DNA from: Oxyruncus cristatus
Lineage: Eukaryota > Chordata > Aves > Passeriformes > Cotingidae
Assembly (NCBI GenBank): GCA_013399855.1
Contig: VXAY01003762.1
Span: forward strand, 1 to 64,000
Direction of reading: 5' to 3'
DNA length: 64,000 bases
A program made the translations under genes and the position numbers. This document shows positions 24,555-36,975 of the stretch, in pieces. Under the pieces are notes generated by a model, which saw only the letters and a list, made by a program, of their open reading frames with translations, did not search any database and was not told where the DNA came from. Position 1 is the stretch's first letter, and the number at the start of each line of letters is the position of its first letter.

Positions 24555-25221
24555 NNNNNNNNNNNNNNNNNNNNNNNNNNNNNNNNNNNNNNNNNNNNNN
24601 NNNNNNNNNNNNNNNNNNNNNNNNNNNNNNNNNNNNNNNNNNNNNNNNNNNNNNNNNNNNNNNNNNNNNNNNNNNNNNNNNNNNNNNNNNNNNNNNNNNN
24701 NNNNNNNNNNNNNNNNNNNNNNNNNNNNNNNNNNNNNNNNNNNNNNNNNNNNNNNNNNNNNNNNNNNNNNNNNNNNNNNNNNNNNNNNNNNNNNNNNNNN
24801 NNNNNNNNNNNNNNNNNNNNNNNNNNNNNNNNNNNNNNNNNNNNNNNNNNNNNNNNNNNNNNNNNNNNNNNNNNNNNNNNNNNNNNNNNNNNNNNNNNNN
24901 NNNNNNNNNNNNNNNNNNNNNNNNNNNNNNNNNNNNNNNNNNNNNNNNNNNNNNNNNNNNNNNNNNNNNNNNNNNNNNNNNNNNNNNNNNNNNNNNNNNN
25001 NNNNNNNNNNNNNNNNNNNNNNNNNNNNNNNNNNNNNNNNNNNNNNNNNNNNNNNNNNNNNNNNNNNNNNNNNNNNNNNNNNNNNNNNNNNNNNNNNNNN
25101 NNNNNNNNNNNNNNNNNNNNNNNNNNNNNNNNNNNNNNNNNNNNNNNNNNNNNNNNNNNNNNNNNNNNNNNNNNNNNNNNNNNNNNNNNNNNNNNNNNNN
25201 NNNNNNNNNNNNNNNNNNNNN
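24555..25221. other. assembly gap (667 N) covering most of exon 1
   Basis: An unbroken run of N. SORCS1/SORCS3 exon 1 in other vertebrates codes for roughly 150-220 residues and only 35 are visible here. The start codon, signal peptide, propeptide, furin-type cleavage site and probably part of the 5' UTR should therefore be in the gap or just beyond it. The flanks are GC-rich on one side and a 29-base poly-A run on the other, both typical of gaps from unreadable sequence. The gap length may be an estimate. Open frames crossing it are meaningless. Confidence 0.97.
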
Positions 25222-25248
25222 TTTCCCAGCCCCGGAGAAAAAAACCAC

Positions 25249-25279
<31 letters not shown>

Positions 25280-27060
25280 AAAGAAGGAAAAACAGGGGAA
25301 AAAAAAAACTCTCCCCGGTAGTTGGATTCTGTTCCTTACTGTTGCTGGATTTTTTTTTTTTTTTTCAAAAGTGCTTTTCAGTGAAACTGTTCACGTTCAA
25401 GGATTTGATCAAGTGAGAGGGTACCACCACACGGGGGGAGGAGCCCCGAGCCTTGCCAAGCCGCCGCCGCCGCTGAAATACACCGCCGAGTCACCCGCCG
25501 CGCCACGCCGCCGGGGGCCGAGAGCGGGGCCGGGGGCGGGAGCGGGACACCGCGCCTCACCGAATCAGCTGGAGCATCACCCAGCCTTTTCTCCTGATTT
25601 GGTATGTGTGCTCCTGCCCGAGACAAAGCAGCCGTCGTTCGCCGTTTCTCCTGATGTATGTGTACATACACTCGTATTTACAGCAGTGTAGGTACTCCTC
25701 TCCCTGTGTGTGGGCGTGCATGTCTACGCACAAGGGCTGGATGTGGGTAAGGGGCATAAGGGATCGCAGCTGGGATGAGTGGCTCTTGAGTGCCTCCCGT
25801 GTGTAACGGCGTATCCACGGACTCGGCTATCCAGCAGCACCCTTCCAGAGCCGGCTCCGTGCTTGTGGATATGTGCCCGTCCCAAGTGGAGACTCCCGAC
25901 CGTGGGAACTCGCGCGTGTGCGTGGGAATCCCAGCAACATTCCCACCGTCCTGGAAGGGAGATTAGCAGGATGTATCGGAGGTCGGGGGGAGGGGGCAAT
26001 AATGAAGAAAGGGCAGTAGCTGCAGGCTGCTCACTGCAGCGGCATCTCGGGTCTGTGTCGGGAGAAGGAGCGAGGGAGATGTATTTCTTTAGGTCACGGC
26101 AGTGCAGTGCTCCCGCTCCCACCGCACGTCTGCATTTCCCCCAACCAGAACACCTGTTTTCTGCTGGCAGAGCTCAAGAAGCCTTTGCAGCTTCAGCCCC
26201 CAGACAAGGTGTGAGTAATGGCATGGTGCGAAGGGGAGAGGGAGGCTGCCGGCTCCCGCGGCTGCGAGGCCTCCCCCATCCCCCGGGGGTCACCCTTGTC
26301 CTCGCCATCTATGCCAGTGCCACGTCCCTCCGGACCAATTCACTGCAGCAACACGTCGGCACTTTCTCTTCGGATCAAATCCATGGTCGACCTTCCTCCC
26401 TTTGAAAAGTGTCGATAATTAGCGATTGTTTTATTCGTCCCACCCTCCCGCTTCCCACATCAGCCATTCTTTGCCGTCCAAGAGACGGATCCACCAACTA
26501 CATGGCTCTCCCCGCCGTCTCCCCCTCCCCACCGCCAGACCCGGAGCGGGGGCGGCTCAACAGTTTCTCTCGCCTATCACGGGTCTCCCAGCCCGGCAGG
26601 GAGCGGAGAGAGCGGGGGACAGAGACAGGACCGGAGGTAGCACTGCCCGCACTGGGTAGCGGGGGGGTTTCTGGTCAGCTGGTGCCCGGCTCTTGGTCAC
26701 CGCCCGCTGCAGAGCGCCCGACTCGGGATGGGGGTGTCCGTGCAGCCCGGCTGCCGCTGGGAGAGCGAGAAGAGAGCTGGAGTAGGGAAGAGGGGCTGCA
26801 CCCACCCCTGTCTTTTGCAAACGGAGGGAGTTGTGGCTAAATGGCTGTCCTGCAGGAATGGGAAGAGGGGCGGAGGTGTCAGCGCTGACAGCTTCAGGAA
26901 GGCGGCGGGGGACTGAACGAGCCTGTGTGCGGCGAGACCCCTACCCACAGGCACTGCTCCCGCTTTAGCCACAAATCCCGACGCAGAGAGCGAAAGCGGG
27001 AGGTGGAGGCAGGGGAAGCAAATCACCCACTCCCAACCCAACGGATGGTATTCCTGGCTT
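25222..27060 (-). promoter_or_regulatory. CpG-island promoter upstream of SorCS exon 1
   Basis: GC- and CpG-dense DNA extends from the gap to about 27060 and then falls to background. It includes a CCG-repeat stretch (25461-25475), a GC box of the GGGGCGGG type (25532-25540) and many further CpGs to about 26740. No convincing TATA box is seen on the minus strand, as expected for a CpG-island promoter. The transcription start is probably in the gap or in 25222-25700, but cannot be fixed without transcript data. Open frames in the island, such as the plus-strand one at 25779-26405, look like GC-driven chance frames. Confidence 0.75.
25249..25365. repeat. homopurine and homopolymer cluster beside the gap
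   Basis: A29 (25249-25277) continues as a pure purine tract to 25292, followed by a further A10 (25299-25308) and T16 (25350-25365). On the gene strand these are pyrimidine-rich tracts just upstream of exon 1, in the probable promoter or 5' UTR. They probably contributed to the adjoining assembly gap. Confidence 0.85.
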
Positions 27061-30000
27061 GGAATCGGCTCCCTTTTGTACTACGCTGCCAAAATGTTTA
27101 GATGACATTTCATTTGTGTGGGTGCAATGACGTGGGCCTCAGCCAAAGCTGATCCATAAAACGTCGGGGGAGGGGGATTGTAGAAGTTGCACACACTCAT
27201 GGCAAGTGCTGCCCTGCCCGCACAGGGACAACTCAGCTTCGAGGCTGCATTCTCCCACTGCTTGTAAGTGAACAACATGGTGTGGGGAACAGGAAGGATC
27301 CCATTGTCTCCCTAATTCGAGTGCTGCAAGAACGAAGTCCCCAGACATGTGGCATTAGCGACACACATGCCACCCCTCGGCCTTGCCATTGCTGTGCATT
27401 GTGAGTGGAGGCACTGTCCACCTAATGCCACCCTCTAACAGTGAGGCTGCCCCTGTGACAGGCAGAACTTGTCCTTACAGTATTCTCCAGTCCCTCTGGA
27501 CTCACCAGCAGCTCACTGCTGCTCCTGAAGACCTCTGCACATCCAGAACCCAACACCACAGAGTAAAAATCTATGGTGGTACCAGCAATAGCCACTGCTT
27601 AGCCAGTCCCCTGCTATGCAGTCCACCCAGTTCCATTTATCTTCTCAGCCTAGATAGACACCACTTAAGACCCAGTTCTTGTTCGCATCCTGATCAGTCA
27701 CTCATTTGTGCAGCATCATTCTTGACTTCACAGCCAAAGTCCACCCACACTGAGACAGGACTCGTGGACACAAGTCATTTCCCAAATCCTGCTAGCAAAA
27801 GGCATTTCTTTGTGTCCACCACATCACTCCTTGTCACCACCAGAGACCAGCTGTGCTGGACATGACACAGAATGTGATAGGGTCATGCACAGGTGTGTTC
27901 ACCAACACTTTATTTAGGGCAGTACTTTGACCACCCTGAGAGCAGGTTTTTGATACCCTGCAGACTGAAGAGCCGTTGCTTGTAGCTAAAATCACCCTCT
28001 ATGAATACCATCCATACCTACCACACTCAGGGACAATCCCAGACATTCAGTTCAGTCTGTGTCAGTGAGATTACCCCAGACCCTAATTTTTCAGACAGAC
28101 ACCCACAGGAAGCTGTGGTGTTTCTAAAGTAGGTCCTAAAAAGCCTTCATCAGTGCTTGCTTATTACTGTAAATAATAGGATGCACAGCTGAGTCTCACT
28201 GATGATGTTGGACTGCTTACTAAAATCTCCCCGTTCCACATCTCCCACTCCGTAGTAGAGGCCTCAGTGCTAAGGAGAGCAGCAGCAGTTCTAACATCTT
28301 TCCTTCTTTAGGAAACAAAGGTAATGTGAGCAATACCCCCATCTCCTGCACGATTTGTGAACTGCGTGCCCATCACCAGCATACAGACAAGGGACTTTTC
28401 CAGTTTGTACCATCCCTGTTGCAGGAATATCAGATTTCCTTCAAAACCTGGTCTCTTGCATGACAGGGTGACAGTGAGGATGTCATCTGACAACCCTAGA
28501 TTTGCACAGCCTATAACCAAGAATAGAAATGGAATAGTTCAACACAGTATCCATTACAGGCAGTTTTAATCCCTGGTCTAATCCATTACGATCTGCTTTA
28601 ATCCCCACCCAGCTGCAAACACCCATTGGAAGAAGCAGGGGTTGGTGTTATATTCTGTTGGACCATGTTGATTTTTTAATTGATGTGAGACGACCATATG
28701 CCATAACACCAGGCAATGCAGAGGATTTCTAAGGAAACGTTCCGGAAGGCAAATTGTGGCACAAATATAAAGTAGCAGAACATTCCTATAACTAAGGGGA
28801 AGCTGGGTTCAGTTAAGGAGAGAAAAGCAATTGGGGTAATTATGTTTGTTTGGAGGGGATGATTTGGATGGAAGAAGACTAATGGCACTATCTAAAGAAA
28901 GAAACAAATAGAGCCTGGCAATTGCCAAGGTCTTCAAAAGCAGCATTGATTATTTGGGGGGTTCTTTCTTCTTTTTTTTTCTATTCTGTGACTTTCTTTT
29001 GAAAAAAAAAAAGAAAAAGGTAATTATGCAAATATGTAGTTAACTCCTAACACACATACAAATAATTTCAGCATCACTACCTCCCCTGCTGGTGGTAGAC
29101 CTGCTCCCAAGTACCCCCACCCCTTCTGTTTTGCCCAACTCTATCATTGCTCCATACCCCTCTCCTCCTCCAGGACTGCACACACCCTGACCTCCCTGGA
29201 AGCCCAGGGTGTGTCTTCCAGTCACTATTACCCCAGGAAATTTCTGAGTGGGAGCTGGAACCTGAAAGAAAGGGGGGAGAGTTGGAAAAGAGGTCATGAG
29301 AGGAAAATTTAGGGTGGGGTGAAAAAAAGAGATGTCCCAGCTACACTGCACTCTCTTCACATAGATACGCATCCTCCCCAAGGGTCTCCTGCACTACTCA
29401 AGCCCTCCCAAGGGAAGAAATTCTACACTTACTAAGAAAAAAAAAAAAAAAACCAAAAAAACCAAATCAATGCTTGCTCCAGTTAATTTTAACCTATTTA
29501 TTATGTGAGACCAATCACCGTAGAACAAAGCAGCTCTGTGATAATGCTGCCTTGTTTACAAAGGGAAGGCCTGACTCAACCTAAGCAAAAATCATTGAAA
29601 TCTCAAGTGTCCCTATATCTTCAGACAAAATATCACCTGCAGGCAGGGCCCCCACCATTTTTTCTGGCACAGTACTACCCCCGTTATGGGACAGATTTTC
29701 CCCAAGCACAGCCAGCCAGGGTGTGCAGCAGACAGTCTGACTCTGAAGCACAGCAGCCCACGGCAGGGAGCCTTCAGCACCGACAGAATCGCTGCAAAGC
29801 TCCTAAACAGGGACTGCAAAAAATACTGCACAGATGCTGCCAGAGGAGATCTTGCTCCTACACTAAATGATGAAGTGGGAGTCCAGCAGCACAAGTACCA
29901 CATTCCAGCACACCAAGGGAAGTCTTTTACACAGCCTGGATCATAGGACAGTGATGGGACTACTTGATCTCAGCCAACCTCAGAACAAGGTTCTCACAAA

Positions 30001-33000
30001 GTAGTGGGTCCCCTCACTGCACCACAGTACTACTGTCTTCTTGATCACCACCATTCACACAATGGCCCAGAGCAGGAGAGGGTGCCCCAGGTCACACTGG
30101 GACTGCAGCAAATAGAGGCTTAGCAGGTGGAGAATCACTCCTGTGAATCTCACCTCAGGCTCAGAACTTCACCAGCATGAGCAGATGCAATGCCAGGTTT
30201 GGTGACCAGCCTGACTGCATCCTTTTTTTTGATTTTTCTATCTGAACACCATATCTGCGGGAGACAGAAGTGGCTCTTTCATTCAGGGATGTTCAGACAG
30301 CTACACTATCTTCAACTGCTGCTAAGGCTGCCCAAAAGGTGCACAACCTGCACAGTGCAGGTAAAGGACTTGGCGAGGTACAGAGCAGGCAGAGGTGTTT
30401 TGAATGCTCCGGGGAGATTCTGCAGGTTTTAAATCATGTTTCTAGTTAATTTTGGGTACTGTTGTTCATCCTAAAGCCTAGATAAGAAAATCCCCTTCTG
30501 CTGATAATCAGCATCATCAGGAATGCCGAAGAGCTTATCAGAATGGAATGACCACACGGATTTGCAGCACATGTGAAGATAAGTTGGGCAGCACACAAGT
30601 TCATTGTGCTGAATTCACTGTATACTGAAGGTTGCATATATTTTTATCTTGTAGACCCCAGACAGAAAAACAGGATCTCCTGTTTCCCAGATTTCAAATC
30701 ATCCAGGACCACAGTAAGATACTAGATTTTCAGAAGCACTTGCCACATTTTTGAAAGTATGCTCCTTAGCATCACTTACCAGAGCTCTGGATCGGAACCT
30801 GCAGCCCCTCTTTGTCTTCTGAATTAAAAGAGCTTGTCTAAAAAGCTGAGTCCAGCTGTGTCACATACAATGAAGAAAGGCATAATCATGGCTTGAGATG
30901 TTATAATATTCAAGAATACATTATGAGAACTGAGACATCCCATTTGGAGAAAATCTGATTAAAAACAGCAGTGTAACTAATATTCACATGATCATTGATT
31001 CAGAAAGAATAAATGACCCTCATCTCCCTTCTGTCCCAAGGTATGCCTCAGTTTTTCAGATTCCATGGAGGAAAGAAATCCTCCTTACTGTTAGAAATTT
31101 TGTGCATCTCTCATCAGCTTTTCATTTCTGGTTGCTAATGAAGCCTCACATCTGTGACTGTTTAGGGGTGGCTTAGCAGTTTATGAGCTGCTAAGAGGCA
31201 GAGCACAAATACTGCCTGGCTGTGAAAATAGAGTCTTTGTGAACATGAAGCCTCCCCTATGCTTGCTCCTCTCCTTCAGAAATAAGATAGAAAAATCACA
31301 TAAAGTGCCTTTTCCCACCCCACAGAACACATACTGGAAGAATGAAGTTGATATGATCAATGACACAGCAACAGTTCTCCACAATTAAGACTCTGTTCTC
31401 ACCCCAGGTACTTTTTCCACTTTGTATCATCTTCCAGACAAATATTTACCTCTTCCACTCTCCCCTCCCCCTTAAGTTTGAGATAGACCTAGAAGGGAAA
31501 GGAGATGGTATTGTTTCTCCTCTATTCAAGCTAAATCCAAAGTGATTCGTGCATGTGTGTGCACAAAGGCAGAATTTTCTTAGCAAGGTAGAGAGAAATG
31601 TCTGGCAGCGACCCCAGCTTTGATGGTGGGACTTCACAGGAGGATGTTCAGCCTGCAACAGCTTGGCGCTGTTTTTTCTCCCACAACAAACATCACCTTT
31701 TAAGGTTCTCACCTATGGCTATTTCCTTCCCCTCTTTTAAGAAGAACCCCAAACAAGAGAGAAATTGAACTACAGCACTGAGGAAAGACTTTATACTAGT
31801 AAGCATGAAGGGAAGGTTGTATATTTACTGGGAAAGAACAAAAAAAAAAAAGGGAAATAAAGAAAAAAATAACTCAAAACTACAGCAGCAAGCAGCTGGC
31901 TGTAGGCAGGTGCTTCTTACCAAGCGAGTCCTGGCAGTCCCCAGATCTCCTGTGCACTGAATCAGCAATAACTAACTCCTAAAAGGAGTCAGGTTGAATC
32001 AAATATCATTTAAACAGTGTTTGAAACATTCTGAAAGGGGGAGTCTCAGGTAAATTTATGCTCCAAGCACCTCTAAGACAGGAAATAGGACAAAACTAAG
32101 TGGCAGCTATTGCAGCCTTTGGTAGACTGCCTTGGCCATTAGCTTCAACTCACATGGGGACTAACTGAAGTTTCACACCACCAAAGGAAATTAGAAAAGA
32201 TAATACTGGCCCCATGAAGAGAACAACATGTAGCCGGCACACAGCCTAATGAATGATCAGTAGCTGGCTGCCAAAGGCAAGGCATCACAGCTCTATGCAC
32301 TTCCATGATAAAAATGCCAATAACCAAGTTAATAATAACTTAAACTTTAGCAATGCCTAGCCTTACTGTCAGGCTCCAGGATGCAAATGCAGCAAAGAGA
32401 CAATCCCCTCTCTGAAGTCTAGATTATGACTTGAAGACAATGCACAAGTTCACTGCTTTCAGACAGAACGCAAATGAAAACAACTGAGGAGACTGATCTT
32501 CAGAAAATAAAAATGTGCTGGGGCAAATCAAGTTCTTCTGGGGAAGGAGGAGGAAAAACCTGCACAAGCATTTTGTGCGATGCAAAGCCTGTAGCAGGCA
32601 AAGAGTAAACAAGTGGAGAGGCCAAAATGTGACAGGTTTGAACCGGAAGGTTGAAGTCAACCCCTTCCCTTGAAAGACCACCTGACCACAACATTTGTTA
32701 CTCCAAACACAGAGTATATTTATTCTGTGCTCTACTAAGTGTTTAAACAGCTTCATTCTTTTGGTGGTGGCTTAAGTCTATTGCTCAGCTTTGTCGCAGG
32801 TGTCCAGGTTCCAGTGCAGTACCACAGAGACCACTCTTGTCCTTCTTTCTCCCTTTTCTGAATCTGCCCAACACTTGGCAGTTTTAGCAGTACTCACGAG
32901 CAGAAGAGCAATCTCAAAAGGGTTAAAATCCAGGGACGCAAATGAAAATGCAATTAATAAGTCTGCTACACAAAAGATCCTCATGCTCATAATGCAATCG

Positions 33001-35812
33001 GCAAGGGTTGAACATTTTTCCTTGGGCTCACTCTACTCCATTACTGCAGTAATGCATGGTAATATAGTTAGCATTGATTTGCCGCAAGGTACATGTACTA
33101 CATCTGCAAGCTAACAGGGGAAAGGGAGGGAGTCTCTCTCCTTGAAAGGCTGGAATTACTTAATTATCTAAGGAAAATGACATGCAGATTTAACAGCACA
33201 GGGAAGGGTTAGGACTGACTTCCCCCAGTCCCAAAGAATACAGAACAACACTTCTCTGCTACGTGATCTCCATGCAAAGCAAACCCTCCTGGTTTGTTGT
33301 TATTAATTACCCAGCTCCTATCACTGGAATTCAGAGGTGTTGATACTTCACATCACCCCCAGCTATGCTTGTTCTTCATAAATCATACTGAGAGGAGTTG
33401 CCAGGAGAGGAGAGGAAATACCAAAAGAACCTGCAAGCATCTCTGAATAGGCAGCTGCTGCTCAAAGAGGCTGCAGTCCTCTGCACAGTCAGATGTAAAC
33501 CAGTATTAGTGTTACAAGACAGCAAGAGGCATATGCCAAAGGTGGGTAGGCAAGACAAGAATTCAGGGCATTCAGGCAGAAAAGACAACAGGAAAGCAGA
33601 TGGCCCTGGGGATTAACCTTTCATCTTCCCATCCACAGGTTAGATCAGATCAGAAGGTCTGATAAAGCTGAAAGGCTTTATTATGATTATTAATCTGGAA
33701 GGGGTTGACTGTAATCCAGATAAAGATAATAGTTCTAGTGGTCAAACCAGCACTGATTTCCCTTCCCCTGTAATGTAAAACTTCTTTTCCAGTTTTCCAT
33801 CTGTAAACGGGATCCAAAATTGCCTCACCACTTCAAAGGCAAAGTTCAAAAAAGGGTTTTGGCCATTCCCCACCTCCTACCCCCTTATACAATTATACAT
33901 TCCACAGAAAGCATCCAGTCTTCTGCTCCTCACACTAGCTGTGTTTGAATTAATGCTCCTTTTTGGAAGGGCATTATTTTTAAGGAATTGAGAAACTGAA
34001 GTTTGATACCTGAGCGATTTTTCTCATCCCGGTTACAAGACCAATACCACACTTTGTTACTGACACCACTCGCCCTCTGGCTGGCAACTGGACAACACTG
34101 AATCAGATCCTGGTGGAAAAAAAAAGAGGCTGGGGACACCTTGACCCAAACTTACCCCAAGAAAGAACATGCTCTCCACTCACAGGGTTGGTTTTGTGGT
34201 TCATTTTTTGTGGTTTGGTTTTGGAGGGTTTTTTTACCCTTTTAGAAGAGCATTTTGAAGTTACAAACAGTTGATCCTTGAAAGCAAGTTTTGTTGGAAG
34301 TGGCAGCTTCTCATAGCTCTCTCAAATACCTCGAGAAAAACAGGAGCTTAAAGGCACACAAACGCTTCATTGAGCCACATGTCATCACAAGTTCAATTTT
34401 CTTATTTTGAGGGAAGGAAAGGTTCTTCCCCTCTTTCCTCCTTTCTACGTTTTGCAGTTTAACCCAGAGAAACTAAAGATTTCATGTTTCTTTGTTCTTT
34501 TTCCATTGTGGAGTATGTGTGTTTTCCCTTTCCTCACACTACACCTTTTCAATACCTTTTCACCCCTGAAAGCTTGACGATGTGGCAAAAGAAACAATGA
34601 AAGTAACACAGAAACAGAACAAGAAATCAGCTGGAAGTTATTCATTCCAGTGTTCTATAATATACTGAAGGGGGAAAAGGACAAAATGGGGTTAAAATAT
34701 GATCTTCAAAGACCACTGATCTGAAAAACTGAAATTTTTGGTCTCAGAGAAAATCAGAGCGAGCAGAGACCAAAAAAAAAAAAAAAAAAGAAATCACAAA
34801 TACCTTAGCAGAGACAACCCTCTCTTTAAATCTTTAAATTTTTCTTTAAAGAATTTTTAAACCAATTTTTTTGTTAAATCAAACACTGGATTATTGTGTA
34901 AATTTTAGAAGTAGCAGGTTTAGTCTGACACTTTGCTTTCCACAAGTGGATTTCTCATTATTACCGTAACAACACTTTTATGTTGCAATTAACTTTCCCC
35001 ATCCCAGACTGAAGCTAATATTTCTTCTTCCTCCTGCTAGACTTTCTCCTATGCTGTCTTCAAAACTGCCTTACCAGCACAGGAGATTCAGAAGTACTTT
35101 AAAATGGCAACTAAAGAGTCTTCCCTGCCTCGGTCTCTCATTGAGGCTCACCTTTATCACACAAGTAGACACAGGAGGGAGCTCAAGCAACCCCACTCAC
35201 ACTGAGGTTACTTGTCTCCCTGCAGCAGCTGAGGTGATTTAACACCTCTAATTCTCAGCTCAGGGTTCCTTTAGGTCTTGGACTTAGATTTCCACACCTA
35301 CTAGAATATGTCTCCCTTTTGTAGGTAGCAGAACAACTGATATGTTCCTCCTCTATACCAGAAACAGAAAATCTGTAGCAGTGTTGGCTGAGCTGAGACC
35401 AGAACGATGAAATCTTTGCTCACCAGATTTGGCAGTTGCAGATGTGACTGCACACACACCTGCAACGTAACACTGCTCTCTGTATTCCTCGCTGAACCTT
35501 CAGCTGCCTTTTATTTTTGCTGTTGGTTCTCTACTTCCTTCTCCTTGCTAGGCCTTACAAAGAAAGCCCTACGAGTTTCTCTTCCTCAGCCTCCTTCTGT
35601 TCTGCCTAAGCTGGATGTTCATGGGTACAGCAAAAGACATTTTGTCAGGAACAGGCAGCGAGACTTCCTTCTCTCAGAGGCTTTTTTATTTGTGCAGCCA
35701 CCTCGGCAAAGCTCTTGAAGGTAATGCCCACTGACCCTTTATATTCCTTTCTACAACAGGTTTTATTCCCCTTATTTTGTCTCTCTTTCCCATTGCCCTT
35801 CATAGGAATATT
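27061..35812. other. intergenic flank, no gene recognised
   Basis: Upstream flank of the SorCS promoter. Six-frame inspection shows only short frames with no recognisable domain; the longest (27383-27865 plus, 160 codons) has no family resemblance. Poly-A tracts occur at 29437-29452, 31840-31851 and 34772-34789. No CR1 or LTR signature was seen. A CRE-like TGACGTGG lies at 27128-27135 at the island edge. Confidence 0.7.
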
Positions 35813-36316
35813 TCACAGAAATACAGAATAAGCAGATTTGGAAGGGAACCACAAGAATCATCGAGCCCAACTCCTGGCCCAACACAGGAGCATCCCCAAG
35901 AGTAACACCATGTTCCTGAGACTACTGTCCAAATGTTCCTTGAACTCTGTCAGGTCTGGTGTTGTGACCACTTCCCTGGGGAGCCTGTTCCAGTGCCCAA
36001 CCACCCTCTGGGTGAAGAACCTTTTCCTAATATTCAACTTAAACCTCCCCTGACACAACTTCAGGCCATTCCTTCAGATCCTGTCACTTGCCACCACGGA
36101 GAAGAGATCAGTGCCTGCCACTCCTCTTCCCCTCACAAGGAAGTTGTAACTGCAAGGAGGTCTCCCCTCAGTCTCCTCTTCTCCAGGTTGAACAGACCAA
36201 GTGACCTCAGCTGCTCCTGTTATGGTTTCCCCTCAAGGCCCTTCACCATCTTTGTTGCCCTCCTTTGGATGCTCTCTAACCGCTTGATATCTTTCTTATT
36301 TTGCAGAGACCAAAAC
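35813..36316 (-). mobile_element. CR1 LINE 3' fragment (copy A)
   Basis: Read on the plus strand, this is the reverse complement of a bird CR1 3' region. It begins at the element's 3' terminus (CACAGAAATACAGAATAAGC) and continues through diagnostic blocks such as CACTTCCCTGGGGAGCCTGT and CTCCCCTCAGTCTCCTCTTC. It is truncated at its 5' end at about 36316, where another CR1 begins. It shares long near-identical blocks with the copy at 50669-51832, so both belong to the same or a very close subfamily. It is non-coding; the open frames across it are translations of the 3' UTR. Confidence 0.92.
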
Positions 36317-36975
36317 TCACAGAATTATAGAATGGTTTGGATGGGAAGGGACCTTTGAGTAACCTTGTCTAGTGAAAGGTGTCTCTGTCCATGGCAAGGG
36401 GGTTGGAACTAGATGATCTTCAAAGTCCCATACAACCTGGCCTGGAACACCTCCAATGATGAGGCATCCACAGCTTCTCTAGGGAACATGCTCCAATGTC
36501 TCGCCACCCTCATCATAAAAAATTTCTTCCTTATGCTCGATATAAAATATCCTCTTTCAGTTTAAAACCTCACCTTTGTTCTGTCACTACAGGTCTTAGT
36601 AACAAGTCTCTCCTTTACTATAAACTCCCTTTCTATATTGAAAGGCTGCAATAAGGCCTTCCTGGAGCCTTCTCTTCTCCAGGCTGAACAACCACAACTC
36701 TCTCAGCCTGCCTTCACAGGAGAGGTGCTCCAGCCCTCTGATCATTTTTTTGGCCCTCTTCTGGACTTGCTCCAACAGGTTCCAGGTCTTTCCAGTGCTG
36801 AGGGCTCCAGAGCTGCACACAGTAATTCAGGTGGGGTCTCAGAGAGGAGAACAGAGGGGCAGAATCACCTCCCTCAACCTGCTGGCCATCTTTCTTTTTT
36901 TATGCAGCTCAGGGTGTGGTTGACTTTCTGGGCTGCAAGCATACATTGGTATCTCATGTCCAGTCTTTCAGCACC
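36317..36975 (-). mobile_element. CR1 LINE 3' fragment (copy B)
   Basis: A second CR1 in the same orientation directly abuts copy A. Its 3' end reads CACAGAATTATAGAATGG on the plus strand. It continues through the reverse complement of the CR1 'GGTTGGAACTAGATGATCTT' block, a poorly conserved middle, and CTTCTCTTCCAGGCTGAAC-like and TTTTTGGCCCTCTTCTGGAC motifs. It ends near TCTTTCAGCACC. It is a different CR1 subfamily from copy A because the internal 3' UTR blocks differ. It is 5' truncated, as is usual for CR1, and has no coding capacity. Confidence 0.9.

Noticed and set aside
23653..25248. 531-codon minus-strand open frame, and similar plus-strand frames at 24047-25321 and 24079-25416
   Set aside because: They are long only because they read through 667 N. 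Only the short SorCS segment at 24448-24554 is real coding sequence; the part left of 24448 is intron read-through.
25779..26405. 208-codon plus-strand open frame in the promoter island
   Set aside because: GC-driven frame without domains, and antisense to the promoter.
29980..30140. MIR-like GGTGCCCCAGGTCACACTGG
   Set aside because: Short resemblance to the CCCAAGGTCACAC motif only. The neighbouring MIR blocks are absent.
35933..36358. 141-codon frame, and 50924-51127 and 51237-51605 on the plus strand
   Set aside because: They translate the antisense of CR1 3' ends. The repeated peptide [20 protein letters not shown] arises from the repeat, not from a gene family.
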